A DNA stretch of 39,909 nucleotides from the NCBI RefSeq assembly GCF_013285555.1, contig NZ_JAAXLT010000105.1, forward strand, positions 1-39,909. The letters are read 5' to 3'. Numbering within the stretch: the first letter of the stretch is position 1; the number at the start of each line of letters is the position of its first letter. A program made the translations under genes and the position numbers. Positions 22,496 through 30,852 of the stretch are shown here, piece after piece. The notes beneath the pieces were generated by a model. It saw only the letters and a program-made list of their open reading frames with translations. It had not been told where the DNA came from and ran no database searches. The stretch is from Candidatus Cyanaurora vandensis. Its GTDB lineage: Bacteria; Cyanobacteriota; Cyanobacteriia; Gloeobacterales; Anthocerotibacteraceae.

Positions 22496-24276
22496 TCCTT
22501 GGCCCGAATGATCTCCCCATCGAGAGTGACCCTAAAAAACCTTTGCTCAATGCCGAAATCGCCACCACCCGCGACGGGCGTGATATTACGCGCGGCTATC
22601 TCGGCCCTATCTTGCCACCCCAGGACGAGATACTCTGGCAGCGCAGCACAGGAGATCTCGACCTTTATGAAAAAGTGTTAGACGATGCCCAGGTAGCCGC
22701 CCTACTTCAGCAACGCCGCCTCGCCGTCATCTCCCGCGAACTGGAGGTCATCCCCGGAGGCCCAGGAGCCGCCGAACAAAAAGCCGCCGATGCCCTCAAG
22801 TACAACCTCGAAAACCTCTACCCCGATGTCGATCAAATCAGCGATACCAGTTGGGATCAGGTCACAGCCCAGATGCACTACGGCATATTCTTTGGCCGCT
22901 CTCACGCGGAAATCATCTGGGATAGAGACGGTAGCGAATATGTCATCAAACAGGTCAAACCCAAAAACCCCCGCCGTTTCAAATTCAACCAAGACTTGCA
23001 ACTCCTACTCATCACCCAGGACACTCCCCTAGGCATTCCCCTTTCCCAATTCCCTCGTAAATTCTGGAGCTTCTGCTCGGGGGCCTGGCACAGTGATGAA
23101 CCCTACGGTCTGGCCCTTGCCCACTGGCTTTATTGGCCCACTCTGTTCAAACGCCAGGGCCTGAAGTTCTTCTTGGTCTATCTCGAAAAATTTGGGATGC
23201 CCACCCCCTACGGTTCTTTCCCACCCGGCACCACCCAGCCCGAGATTAAAAAACTCCTATCCACTCTCCGGGCTATCATGACCGACTCTGGCATCGTCAC
23301 GCCCCAGGGCATGGACATCAAACTCCTAGAAGCCAGTCGTAGCGGTAGTGCTGACTACATCGGCTTCCAAAATCTGATGGACAGCTACATCGCCAAACTC
23401 ATCCTCGGTCAAATGATGACCTCTGAGGCAGTCGGCGGTCAATACAAAGCCGATGTCCAAAACTCCGTCAAAAAAGAACTTGTCAAAGCCGATGCCGACC
23501 TGATTTGCAGCAGTTTTAATGCAGGCCCCGCCCGTTGGCACACCTTCTACAACTACGGCGAATCAGTTAAGCCCCCCCGCATCTACCGCCGCATCCAAGA
23601 TGAACCCGACCTCAAACCCCTAGCCGAACGCGACAAAATGATTTTTGATATGGGCTTCCGTCCTACCCTCCAGTACGTTACCGATACCTACGGCGGTGAA
23701 TGGACAGAAGTACAGCCCACCCTCGACCCCACCGCCCTACCCGTGGACGGTCAACCCCTGCCAACTGGCCTAAATGGAGCGCAAATCCAAGCCCTGCTCG
23801 AAGCAATGAAGTCGGTTGCAGCTCAGGAGCTGCAACCGGACGTTGGTTTTGAACTGCTGAAGGCCGGATTCCCTCAAATTGATGAGGCCGCCCTCCGCCG
23901 CATGTTTGAAGCCAGCCGTAAACCCCTCCCTGTCCCTCCCAACTCGGCCCCCGCAAACATAAACCTCTCCGAAGGCAACTTCTTCCGCAAACTTTGGAAT
24001 AACACCTTTGGATTTAACCGCGACTATGCCGACAACACCCCACCCATCCCCGAAACCTACACCCGCCGCGTCACCGAGCAAGCAAGCCCCCTCGTCGAAG
24101 CCTGGGTCGAACAAATCAAAAATGAACTTACCCAAGCCAACGACTTCGACGACTTCAGCGAACGCCTTTTAACCCTCTACCCCGACCTCCCCACCGAACA
24201 ACTCGAAGCCCTACTCGGTCAAGCCTTCGTGTCCTCGTTCATGGTGGGCCGCTATGAGGTAAAAAAAGGTGGCTGA
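22486..24276 (+). CDS. Portal protein (Mu Gp29-like, DUF935)
   Basis: 596 residues from TTG 22486; there is no in-frame ATG or GTG nearby, and AGGAGG lies 10 bp upstream. DUF935 marks: DLYEKVLDDAQVAALLQQRRLAVISRELEVIPGG, YGIFFGRSHAEIIWDRDG, PYGLALAHWLYWPTLFKRQGLKFFLVYLEKFGMPTPYG, and LILGQMMTSEAVGGQYKADVQ. The portal ring is the DNA gate and the docking site for terminase and tail. Its 3' part contains a 26-bp palindrome (separate entry). The next gene's GTG overlaps the stop by 8 bp. Confidence 0.92.
   Translation: MALILGPNDLPIESDPKKPLLNAEIATTRDGRDITRGYLGPILPPQDEILWQRSTGDLDLYEKVLDDAQVAALLQQRRLAVISRELEVIPGGPGAAEQKAADALKYNLENLYPDVDQISDTSWDQVTAQMHYGIFFGRSHAEIIWDRDGSEYVIKQVKPKNPRRFKFNQDLQLLLITQDTPLGIPLSQFPRKFWSFCSGAWHSDEPYGLALAHWLYWPTLFKRQGLKFFLVYLEKFGMPTPYGSFPPGTTQPEIKKLLSTLRAIMTDSGIVTPQGMDIKLLEASRSGSADYIGFQNLMDSYIAKLILGQMMTSEAVGGQYKADVQNSVKKELVKADADLICSSFNAGPARWHTFYNYGESVKPPRIYRRIQDEPDLKPLAERDKMIFDMGFRPTLQYVTDTYGGEWTEVQPTLDPTALPVDGQPLPTGLNGAQIQALLEAMKSVAAQELQPDVGFELLKAGFPQIDEAALRRMFEASRKPLPVPPNSAPANINLSEGNFFRKLWNNTFGFNRDYADNTPPIPETYTRRVTEQASPLVEAWVEQIKNELTQANDFDDFSERLLTLYPDLPTEQLEALLGQAFVSSFMVGRYEVKKGG
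23813..23838. repeat. Perfect 26-bp inverted repeat inside the portal gene
   Basis: CGGTTGCAGCTC (23813-23824) and GAGCTGCAACCG (23827-23838) are perfect complements around AG. It encodes VAAQELQP in a linker-like part of the portal. No T tract follows, so it is not an ordinary terminator. Confidence 0.7.
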
Positions 24277-25738
24277 CCCTTGGCAACAGCTTCCCTTTAA
24301 CGAAGCAATCCGTTTCTTCCGCTCCAAAGTCCCTATCCCCACCGAGTCCTGGTCTGACCTTTGGGAGGGCCAGCACACCCGCGCCTTCACTGTCGCCGGA
24401 GCCATGAAAGCCTCCCTTCTGCTAGACCTCCAGTCGGCTGTAGACCGGGCCATCGCAGACGGCGTGAGCCTCGGACAATTTCGCAAAGATTTTGATGAAA
24501 TCGTCGCCCGTCAAGGCTGGGCCTACAAAGGCGGACGAGAATGGCGCACCAACATCATCTACCAGACCAACCTCAGCACCGCCTACGCCGCAGGCCGCTA
24601 CGCCCAGATGACTGACCCCGACACCCTACAAAACCGCCCTTACTGGCTCTACAAACACGGCGACTCCCGCTACCCCAGACCCCAGCACCTCGCCTGGAAC
24701 GGCCTAGTCCTCACCGCTGACGATCCTTGGTGGTCACAACACTACCCCCCCAACGGTTGGCTCTGTTCCTGCCGAGTCTTCACCCTCTCTAAAGCCGATT
24801 TACAGCGCATGGGCAAAGACGGCCCTGACCCCAGCCCACCGGTCAAGACACGAGAAGTTCCCGACCCCGCCAACCCCAACCGCACCATCGAGGTCCCCAA
24901 GGGTATAGACCCCGGCTGGGCCTACAACGTAGGCGAATCCGCCTTTGGCCCAGCCCTCACCTCCAATCTCACCGCAGACCAAGCCCGCGACAAGCTCACC
25001 GCCCTCAACTCCCGCCTAGCCAGCGAACAAAATAGCCTGCGCCAACTCTTCCAAAACACCGAACAACGAATGCAAGCCGCTTTCGAGCGCAAACGTCCTG
25101 AAGCAGGCAATCGCCTAGCAAAAACGGCGGAGAACCTTTATCAAGTCATTAAAGCAACCGAAAAAAGAGCATCAGATAACATTGAAAAATTACTTTTCGT
25201 AGAGAATCCCTCACGATTGCAACTTAAATTTGACCAAAAAATACTCCCTAAAAACATCCCAGATTTACAAAAAGAGGCTGATTTTTTCCGTAATATCCTG
25301 GCCCTAAAAAGTCTCAACGACAAAAATATATCAATTACCATCGCCTCCAAAGAAATACGCCCCGGTCGCATCACTTCTTACTATTATCAGGGTCAAGTTT
25401 TCATGTCACCGAAGGCCCCCCCAGGCGATTTAGTACACGAATTAGCCCACTGGCTAGAAGAAAATGACCCTCAAGTACACAAAAAAGCCCTTGAATTCCG
25501 CGCCCTACGCACAAAAGCAGAACAACCTATCCCACTCGGCCCACCTTTTAACTCCGACGAATTTACCCTAGCTGACCACTTCCAAATCCCATATGCAGGA
25601 CGAGTTTACCCCAACGACACCGCCACAGAAATAATTTCAGTTGGGTTACAATTGTTGTATCAGTCTCCTTTGAAGTTCATTAACGACGATCCCCATTACT
25701 TCGACTTCCTGTTTAACCTCGTGCGAGGCCACCCATGA
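24269..25738 (+). CDS. MuF/Gp30 head protein with C-terminal HExxH metallopeptidase-like domain
   Basis: 489 residues from GTG 24269. Residues about 1-175 form the Mu Gp30/SPP1 gp7-like (MuF) head morphogenesis domain: EWRTNIIYQTNLSTAYAAGRY, YWLYKHGDSRYPRPQHLAWNGLVL and YPPNGWLCSCRVFTLS, whose C-x-C-R ending is a family mark. A Pro-rich linker follows (about 185-225), then a helical region (about 235-310) and a C-terminal domain with VHELAHWLEE (H390, E391, H394), candidate third ligand E454 (DTATEIISVGLQLL), and HYFDFLFNLVRG. This is the pattern of zincin metallopeptidases fused to MuF proteins. From about 25100 the DNA is visibly AT-richer than the first half, so the C-terminal part looks acquired. 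MuF proteins are packaged in few copies and can carry toxins or be ejected with DNA. Confidence 0.82.
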   Translation: MADPWQQLPFNEAIRFFRSKVPIPTESWSDLWEGQHTRAFTVAGAMKASLLLDLQSAVDRAIADGVSLGQFRKDFDEIVARQGWAYKGGREWRTNIIYQTNLSTAYAAGRYAQMTDPDTLQNRPYWLYKHGDSRYPRPQHLAWNGLVLTADDPWWSQHYPPNGWLCSCRVFTLSKADLQRMGKDGPDPSPPVKTREVPDPANPNRTIEVPKGIDPGWAYNVGESAFGPALTSNLTADQARDKLTALNSRLASEQNSLRQLFQNTEQRMQAAFERKRPEAGNRLAKTAENLYQVIKATEKRASDNIEKLLFVENPSRLQLKFDQKILPKNIPDLQKEADFFRNILALKSLNDKNISITIASKEIRPGRITSYYYQGQVFMSPKAPPGDLVHELAHWLEENDPQVHKKALEFRALRTKAEQPIPLGPPFNSDEFTLADHFQIPYAGRVYPNDTATEIISVGLQLLYQSPLKFINDDPHYFDFLFNLVRGHP

Positions 25739-26001
25739 CCGCTACTCTTAGAATTCATCAAAAGCTATGCGTCGTAGACCTCGACTATGACCGTTATGTG
25801 TGGACGTGCGAAGAAGACAAAATCCTAGAGCGCATTCTCAACATCTCTTTGGGGCCTATTCTCCTTTTAGATATTCCTGGCTATGACCCCAGCCCTTTTC
25901 AAACCATTGCCGACTTAGCCGTTAAGAAATATGGCAAAGACGCACATATCATCGACGTTCTCCCCACCCTCCGGCCCAACGTCCCAGGCAGAATTTACTG
26001 A
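25735..26001 (+). CDS. Orphan 88-residue protein between MuF and G, candidate partner of the metallopeptidase domain
   Basis: ATG 25735 overlaps the MuF stop (ATGA), and the TGA (25999-26001) shares a base with the next ATG. The protein (starting TATLRIHQKLCVVDLDYD) has strands in its first half and a helix in IADLAVKKYGKDAHIIDVL. No family is recognised. In Mu and most relatives nothing lies between Gp30 and G. Its composition is AT-rich like the MuF C-terminal domain, so the two may have arrived together, as with a toxin and its immunity protein. That role is inference; a capsid accessory function is the alternative. Confidence 0.65.
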   Translation: MTATLRIHQKLCVVDLDYDRYVWTCEEDKILERILNISLGPILLLDIPGYDPSPFQTIADLAVKKYGKDAHIIDVLPTLRPNVPGRIY

Positions 26002-26543
26002 TGACCCAAGTCAAAGTCGAAATCAACGACACCCGGGTACAGCAAGCCTTCACCCGGCTGCTGTCCCAAACCAATAACCTCCGGCCCTTTCTCAAAGACA
26101 TCGGCGAACACATGCTCCTCAGTGTCGAGAGCAACTTCGACCGCCAACAAGCCCCCGATGGCACCCCCTGGGCACCCCTCAGCATCGCCTATCTCAAGAG
26201 CAAAAAAGGTCCTAAAACCCTCACCGAGTCTCGCGCCCTCCGCCGCTCCATCACCTACCGAGCCGAAGAAGATGGCGTATCCATCGGCACCAACCTTATC
26301 TACGGAGCTATCCATCAACTCGGTGGTACCATCCAGCGACAAGCCAGCACCCGCGAACTCCTCTTCAGAGTCAACCAACGCACAGACCGTAGCCGCTTCG
26401 CTAAACGCAAAAAAGCAAACTTCGCCCAAACCGTCCAAGTCGGAGCCTATTCCATCAAAATGCCAGCCCGTCCCTTCCTAGGAGTATCCACCGAAGACTG
26501 CCGCCGCATCCTCGAAATCCTGATCTGCCACCTCACTATGTAA
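26001..26543 (+). CDS. Phage virion morphogenesis protein (Mu G-like)
   Basis: 180 residues. MTQVKVEINDTRVQQAFTRLL, then FLKDIGEHMLLSVESNFDRQQAPDGTPWAPLS, YLKSKKGPKTLTESRALRRSI, YGAIHQLGGTIQ and a final MPARPFLGVSTEDCRRI match the Mu G/phage tail-completion family. The FxxQxxPDGxPWxPL and ARPFLG marks are diagnostic. In Mu, G joins tails to heads or helps finish the neck. It is the last gene of the first late operon; a new promoter follows within 40 bp. Confidence 0.9.
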   Translation: MTQVKVEINDTRVQQAFTRLLSQTNNLRPFLKDIGEHMLLSVESNFDRQQAPDGTPWAPLSIAYLKSKKGPKTLTESRALRRSITYRAEEDGVSIGTNLIYGAIHQLGGTIQRQASTRELLFRVNQRTDRSRFAKRKKANFAQTVQVGAYSIKMPARPFLGVSTEDCRRILEILICHLTM

Positions 26544-26578
26544 TAGACCCGACAATTTGTTGTATGAACTGGTACAAG

Positions 26579-26624
26579 AAATGTCAGACTTACTTTTGTC
26601 ATACCCTGGGCTGGACACTATAGA
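26579..26624 (+). promoter_or_regulatory. Late promoter 2 (activator box + -10) before the capsid/tail operon
   Basis: The 25-bp box at 26579-26603 is identical to 18816-18840. TTGTCA (26596-26601) and TATAGA (26619-26624) are 17 bp apart, the standard sigma-70 spacing. Box end to start codon is 41 bp here and 40 bp at promoter 1; the sequence after the box differs, so the identity is confined to the regulatory part. No Shine-Dalgarno precedes the GTG at 26645. Confidence 0.78.
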
Positions 26625-26644
26625 GAACGCATTTTAGTCTCGCT

Positions 26645-27721
26645 GTGCCCAAGAATCTTAGCCCACAAGTGATCTTCACCGCTGGTACCCACACCGCCTC
26701 GGACGGGAGTACCCATACCTTCACCGTGGCGGATCTCCAGGAGTGCGCCGCCGCCTACGACCCCCACAAACACACTGCCCCCTGGTGCCTTGGGCATCCC
26801 AAGACCAACGGGCCTGCCTGGGGATGGATACAGAAGCTCCAAGTCGTTGGCAATAAGCTGGTAGCCTTCTCTGAGAAAATAGCCGGACCTTTTTTGGACT
26901 GGGTGGAAACCGGGCACTTTTTAAAAAAATCAGCCAGTTTTTATCTACCTCAATCCCCCAATAACCCTACCCCCGGCAAACTCTACCTCCGTCACGTCGC
27001 GGCCCTGGGTGCCCAACCTCCGGCGGTCAAGGGCTTGCCTGATCTAAGTACGTATGATTATCAGGAATGCCAGAGCACAGCAGACTTTGAAGAATCTGTA
27101 GACTTCAGCATGACTGAGTGGGGCTGGCTGGCCCTTTCTCGCATGGCTCGTAACTTACGCGAGATGTTAATTGAGGAAAAGGGACCCGACAAGGCTAATA
27201 CCGTAATACCCGAGCAGACGATAAGCGATCTCGAAGCGGCTGCTCGTGAAGAAAGCCAACAAAAACCCAACTACGAGGAGCCTACTACCGTGTCCCAGGC
27301 CACCAACGAACGTGAAGCTCTCACTACAGAAATTACCCGCCTTAAAACGCAGATTGACGCACAAAAACACGCTGCATTCCTTGAAAAACTCTGTAGTGAG
27401 GGGCGCATCCTAGATTTCCAAAAGCCAGGGATAGGTGCTCTTATGTCTACCCTCAGTCAAGTCCCGGACACTATTGAATTTGGCGAAGGAACCGAGAAGC
27501 AAACCCAAACTCTCCTGCAATTTTTTGAAGGTTTGATTTCACAAATCCCCAAGCAAGTTGACTTTAGTGAGAGAGCCAAGAGCCAGATTCCCGGAAAAAT
27601 GAGCCCCGAAGAAATCGCTGCAAAAGCTAGTGAATACGCTGAAGACCAGCGCAAAGCTGGTCGCACGGTCAACTACACTCAAGCTGTCAACCACGTCATG
27701 AAGGGGCAAGACAATGGCTAA
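26645..27721 (+). CDS. Head maturation protease/scaffold (Mu I/Z-like)
   Basis: 358 residues from GTG 26645. The N-terminal part, PQVIFTAGTHTASDGSTHTFTVADLQECAAAYDPHKHTAPWCLGHPKTNGPAWGWI, then KKSASFYLP and RHVAALGAQPPAVKGL, matches the Mu I protease family. H and S in LGHPK and KKSAS are candidate catalytic residues. From about residue 195 the protein becomes charged and helical (TNEREALTTEITRLKTQIDAQKHAAFLEKLC, MSPEEIAAKASEYAEDQRKAG), the scaffold part that in Mu is also made separately as Z from an internal start. It processes the capsid during assembly. The 3' end overlaps the next gene by 8 bp. Confidence 0.88.
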   Translation: MPKNLSPQVIFTAGTHTASDGSTHTFTVADLQECAAAYDPHKHTAPWCLGHPKTNGPAWGWIQKLQVVGNKLVAFSEKIAGPFLDWVETGHFLKKSASFYLPQSPNNPTPGKLYLRHVAALGAQPPAVKGLPDLSTYDYQECQSTADFEESVDFSMTEWGWLALSRMARNLREMLIEEKGPDKANTVIPEQTISDLEAAAREESQQKPNYEEPTTVSQATNEREALTTEITRLKTQIDAQKHAAFLEKLCSEGRILDFQKPGIGALMSTLSQVPDTIEFGEGTEKQTQTLLQFFEGLISQIPKQVDFSERAKSQIPGKMSPEEIAAKASEYAEDQRKAGRTVNYTQAVNHVMKGQDNG

Positions 27722-28091
27722 GAATGAACTTTTGGTCAAGAGTTATACCGCTCAAGCTGCAATCAGTGCTCGAAGAATCGTCAAGTTCGGTGCAACCGAA
27801 AACAGTGTGCTTCAGGCCGCCGCCCCCGCCGATACGATGTTTGGTCTGAGTATTGAATTAGATGCTGCTGCCGGAGAGCGTGTAGATGTAGTGCTCCTGG
27901 GTATGGGTGAAGTCGTTTATGGGGGAGTTGTTACTCGTGGAGCTTTGCTGACCTCCGATGCTACCGGCAAGGCCGTTGTTGCCGCGCCAGCAGTGGGAAT
28001 CAACAACCGCACTATTGGCATTGCGGTCCAGGCTGGTGTAGCGGGCGATATTGGTTCTGTCTTGCTTGGACCGGATTCAATCCAAGGTTAA
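27714..28091 (+). CDS. Capsid decoration/stabilising protein (DUF2190-like)
   Basis: 125 residues, strand-rich and Ala/Gly/Val-rich: SYTAQAAISARRIVKFGATENSVLQAAAPAD, FGLSIELDAAAGERVDVVLLGMGEVVYGGVVTRGALLTSDATGKAV, then RTIGIAVQAGVAGDIGSVLLGP. This follows the DUF2190/capsid cement pattern, where the G-x-V-x-x-G-x-x-L-x-x-D-x-x-G-K segment is typical. It sits between protease and major capsid genes, the usual place for a head decoration protein. Confidence 0.8.
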   Translation: MAKNELLVKSYTAQAAISARRIVKFGATENSVLQAAAPADTMFGLSIELDAAAGERVDVVLLGMGEVVYGGVVTRGALLTSDATGKAVVAAPAVGINNRTIGIAVQAGVAGDIGSVLLGPDSIQG

Positions 28092-28111
28092 AATTATCTC
28101 TGGAGGATTAA

Positions 28112-29053
28112 ATGGCTAATGCCCCTTTTCCAATTCGTTCAGATTTAACGGCAATCGCTATTGCCTATAAGAATCAAGATGTTGATTTGATTGCTGATAA
28201 AGTGATGCCGATTGTGCCCGTGGGTAAACAGGAGTTTGAATGGATTTTACATACTCTCGAAGAGTCTTATACCGTCCCGGATACTAGTGTGGGTCGCAAA
28301 GGACGGCCTAATGAGGTTGACTTCTCGGCTCAACGGCAGGCTTCCTTCACCTTGGATTATGGACTAGATGACCCGATCCCACAAAATGACATTGACAATG
28401 CTCCCCCCAACTATGATCCCTTGGGCCGGGCGGCGGAAGGCTTAATGGACTTGATTCTACTTGACCGGGAGGTTCGCGTGTCGAACCTCGTATTTAATGA
28501 TGCGAATTATCTTGCAGCAAATATTCAGGATTTAAGCGCAGGCGGTGGAGTAGCTCAATTTAACAATGATGCAGCAAATCCGATCAAGACCATCCAAAAT
28601 GCGATGAATCAAACTATCATGCGGCCTAACATTATGGTTATTGGGCGCGACGCTTTGACCGGGCTAGCCTCCAATCCGTTTGTGGTCCAGGCGTACAACC
28701 GGAATGCGGGCTCTGGAGGAATTGTGCCAGAAGAGTTTATTGCTAATCTATTTGGCTTACAAGAGCTACTGATTGGGGAGGCCCGAATTAACCGCAATGC
28801 TAAGGGGCAGGCGGCGAACATCCAGCGAGCTTGGGGAAAGAATATCTCACTGCTCTACCGCAATCGAGTCGCGGATAATCTACGCGGTATGACTTGGGGA
28901 TTCACCGCTCAGTGGGGTACGCGCTTCGCTGGCTCCAAGCCGGATTCTGGCATTGGGTTGATGGGAGGCCAGCGCGTCCGTGCTGGAATGCGGTGTCGAG
29001 AAGTTGTTGCTGCGGCTCCCGCAGGCTTCTACCTGAAAAATGTGGTTGTCTAA
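28112..29053 (+). CDS. Major capsid protein
   Basis: 313 residues, with GGAGG before the ATG. The start LTAIAIAYKNQDVDLIADKVMPIVPVGKQEFEW, the central DYGLDDPIPQNDIDNAP segment, RPNIMVIGRDALTGLASNPFVV, EFIANLFGLQELLIGEARIN, and a late WGKNISLLYRNRV are the pattern of HK97-fold capsid proteins found in B3-like and related transposable phages, rather than Mu T itself. It forms the icosahedral shell. Position after protease and decoration protein, and before Gp36, supports the call. Confidence 0.85.
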   Translation: MANAPFPIRSDLTAIAIAYKNQDVDLIADKVMPIVPVGKQEFEWILHTLEESYTVPDTSVGRKGRPNEVDFSAQRQASFTLDYGLDDPIPQNDIDNAPPNYDPLGRAAEGLMDLILLDREVRVSNLVFNDANYLAANIQDLSAGGGVAQFNNDAANPIKTIQNAMNQTIMRPNIMVIGRDALTGLASNPFVVQAYNRNAGSGGIVPEEFIANLFGLQELLIGEARINRNAKGQAANIQRAWGKNISLLYRNRVADNLRGMTWGFTAQWGTRFAGSKPDSGIGLMGGQRVRAGMRCREVVAAAPAGFYLKNVVV

Positions 29054-29054
29054 T

Positions 29055-29525
29055 ATGACGACTCTGTATGTCATTGAGGGCGACCTAGCCAAGCGTGGGA
29101 TTGATCTCGTTACGCTCACTAACCTGAGTAATCCCACAGCGACCATTGTCAATCAGGGCTATCTCAACGATGTTTTAGCTGAAACTACAGGGATTGCTAA
29201 TTCGTACCTGCGTAACCGCTATGCGGGGATTTTACCCTTGCAGAGTGTGCCCCCGGAGCTGAAACGCCATCTAGTATCAATAGCACTTTACATATTAGAG
29301 GCCAATGCCCCAACTCAGACCACGCAGGCGAATTACGAGTATGCGCTGACCTTCCTGAAGGACCTAGCTGCGGGCCGGGCCAATCTTGGCCTGGATTTAG
29401 TGGATCAACCGATGATTGAAACGGCTCTACCAGACTACGAAGAGCTGAACCGGGCATTTACCAGCGATAGTCTGGATCTCTATACCCGTGACCGAACGCA
29501 GAGTCCTGGGGGATGGGGATGGTAA
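29055..29525 (+). CDS. Gp36-like head-tail connector protein (DUF1320)
   Basis: 156 residues from ATG 29055, one base after the capsid stop. TTLYVIEGDLAKRGIDLVTLTNLSN, LNDVLAETTGIANSYLRNRYAGILPL, and ELKRHLVSIALYILEANA, then YEYALTFLKDLAAGRANLGL, match the DUF1320/Gp36 family. These proteins are related in fold to gp6-type head-tail connectors that sit under the portal. The long helices and the A-G-R-A-x-L ending are seen directly; the connector role is from the family. Confidence 0.83.
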   Translation: MTTLYVIEGDLAKRGIDLVTLTNLSNPTATIVNQGYLNDVLAETTGIANSYLRNRYAGILPLQSVPPELKRHLVSIALYILEANAPTQTTQANYEYALTFLKDLAAGRANLGLDLVDQPMIETALPDYEELNRAFTSDSLDLYTRDRTQSPGGWGW

Positions 29526-30031
29526 TGCGGGATGACATAACCCCAGCTCTACAGGCAATCCGGGAGCGGCTAAGTTATTCGCTCCGAGTGGCTGGGTGCT
29601 ACGTGATTGGCAGCCAGGCCCCCCGCCGCGAGGGGATGGCACTGCCCACACGGGAACTACAAATCGCCTATCAGAGTTCTGCTTTTGGAGCCCCTAGGCG
29701 TGACCGCCCGGTGATCCAAGACCGGATGCTCCGGTTTGAGCTGACCCTACGGGTAAAAGGAGGCAGCCAAATTGCTCACCCCTTGCTGACATTAACTCGT
29801 GACCTCCTAACTGGCTTTTCTGGTGGCTGGGAGTATCCGGGCTACATGGAAAAGGAGGGATTTTTGGGCGTGGATGAGCAGCAATATCACATCTACGCCC
29901 AGCTATATGTAGCTCCAACTCGGTACTACGAAGAAGCCCCGTATCTACCTCTGGATACCGAGTCTGGTCGGATTGCCTTAGAGGAAGGCGGTTTTCTGAG
30001 CCTTGAAGAAGGAGGATATTTAATCCAATGA
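29525..30031 (+). CDS. Gp37-like protein (DUF1834), neck/tail terminator candidate
   Basis: 168 residues from ATG 29525, overlapping the Gp36 stop (TAATG); an ATG at 29513 is possible. [18 protein letters not shown], then [45 protein letters not shown] and the late [19 protein letters not shown] follow the DUF1834/Gp37 pattern, whose fold is thought to resemble tail terminators. The C-terminal tail has a repeat-like [14 protein letters not shown]. It would cap the tail tube at the head end. Confidence 0.7.
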   Translation: MRDDITPALQAIRERLSYSLRVAGCYVIGSQAPRREGMALPTRELQIAYQSSAFGAPRRDRPVIQDRMLRFELTLRVKGGSQIAHPLLTLTRDLLTGFSGGWEYPGYMEKEGFLGVDEQQYHIYAQLYVAPTRYYEEAPYLPLDTESGRIALEEGGFLSLEEGGYLIQ

Positions 30032-30837
30032 AGAAAATTTTGCTGAGCCTATTGCTGTTGACGGCCCAAGTGCAGGCCCAGGACAAAAAAATCACATCGC
30101 TCCCGATTACTGTGCCGCAAGCAACTGACATTTTACCTGTTGGTCGTCCAGGCGTGGGGACTACTTACGGCGTCACTATCCAGTCCCTGCAAACTACAGG
30201 TCCCGTCGGTCCTACTGGACCTCAAGGGGAGATTGGTCCCCAAGGCCCAGCGGGATCTACAGGGGCCACGGGAATTACTGGGCCTCAGGGACCCGCTGGG
30301 AACACAGGAGCAACCGGGCCGACCGGACCCCAGGGGGCGGTAATAAATAGTGATACTTTGCCCAGTAGTCCGACGGTGGGGTTGTTGTGGTTTGAAACCA
30401 CGCCGCGCATCCTCTGGTACTGGAGCGGGACCGATTGGCTTTCGGCGGAGCTCTTCACGGCGGTTGTCTCTGCAAACGCCATATCTACTACGAGCTCTTT
30501 GAACTTAACCCCTCCACAGATAAGGCCCGGGACCTACAACATTTATTTGGAGACTTGGGTCATTGGCGGCACTGTCGCCACCACAAACGACGCGACGAAC
30601 AACTGGTCTCTCGTCCTGCGGCGAATTGCTAGCACCCTCGCTATTACCAGCCTGGATACTTACACGTCCTCGCCCTGGAGCGTCGGCACGGGCTACATCA
30701 TAGCGCGGCCCCTAGCGTTGCTGCTTGATTTATCGGCTACCAGCATCATTAACTTCCAAATTGGGGTGACAAGAAATACCTCACCCGGTCAGCTTAACGC
30801 CTCGGTCTTGGTTTCGTACCGTTTAGCCCGTCCGTAA
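30028..30837 (+). CDS. Collagen-like phage structural protein with N-terminal signal peptide
   Basis: 269 residues from ATG 30028, overlapping the previous stop. The N-terminus [18 protein letters not shown] is a textbook Sec signal peptide with likely cleavage after QAQ or VQA. Residues about 59-106 are 16 uninterrupted Gly-X-Y triplets ([20 protein letters not shown], then [14 protein letters not shown] and [12 protein letters not shown]). The C-terminal about 160 residues form a strand-rich globular domain starting [28 protein letters not shown], a head often seen at the ends of collagen-like fibres and likely to trimerise. In phages such proteins are fibres or virion decorations; a cleavable signal peptide is unexpected for a virion part assembled in the cytoplasm. 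Confidence 0.75.
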   Translation: MKKILLSLLLLTAQVQAQDKKITSLPITVPQATDILPVGRPGVGTTYGVTIQSLQTTGPVGPTGPQGEIGPQGPAGSTGATGITGPQGPAGNTGATGPTGPQGAVINSDTLPSSPTVGLLWFETTPRILWYWSGTDWLSAELFTAVVSANAISTTSSLNLTPPQIRPGTYNIYLETWVIGGTVATTNDATNNWSLVLRRIASTLAITSLDTYTSSPWSVGTGYIIARPLALLLDLSATSIINFQIGVTRNTSPGQLNASVLVSYRLARP

Positions 30838-30852
30838 ATAAAGGAGTTACCC

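Noticed and set aside
18816-26603. The 25-bp repeats as attachment sites or insertion footprints
   Set aside because: Both lie inside the phage in direct orientation, enclose essential late genes, and each has a -10 box and operon start at the same distance.
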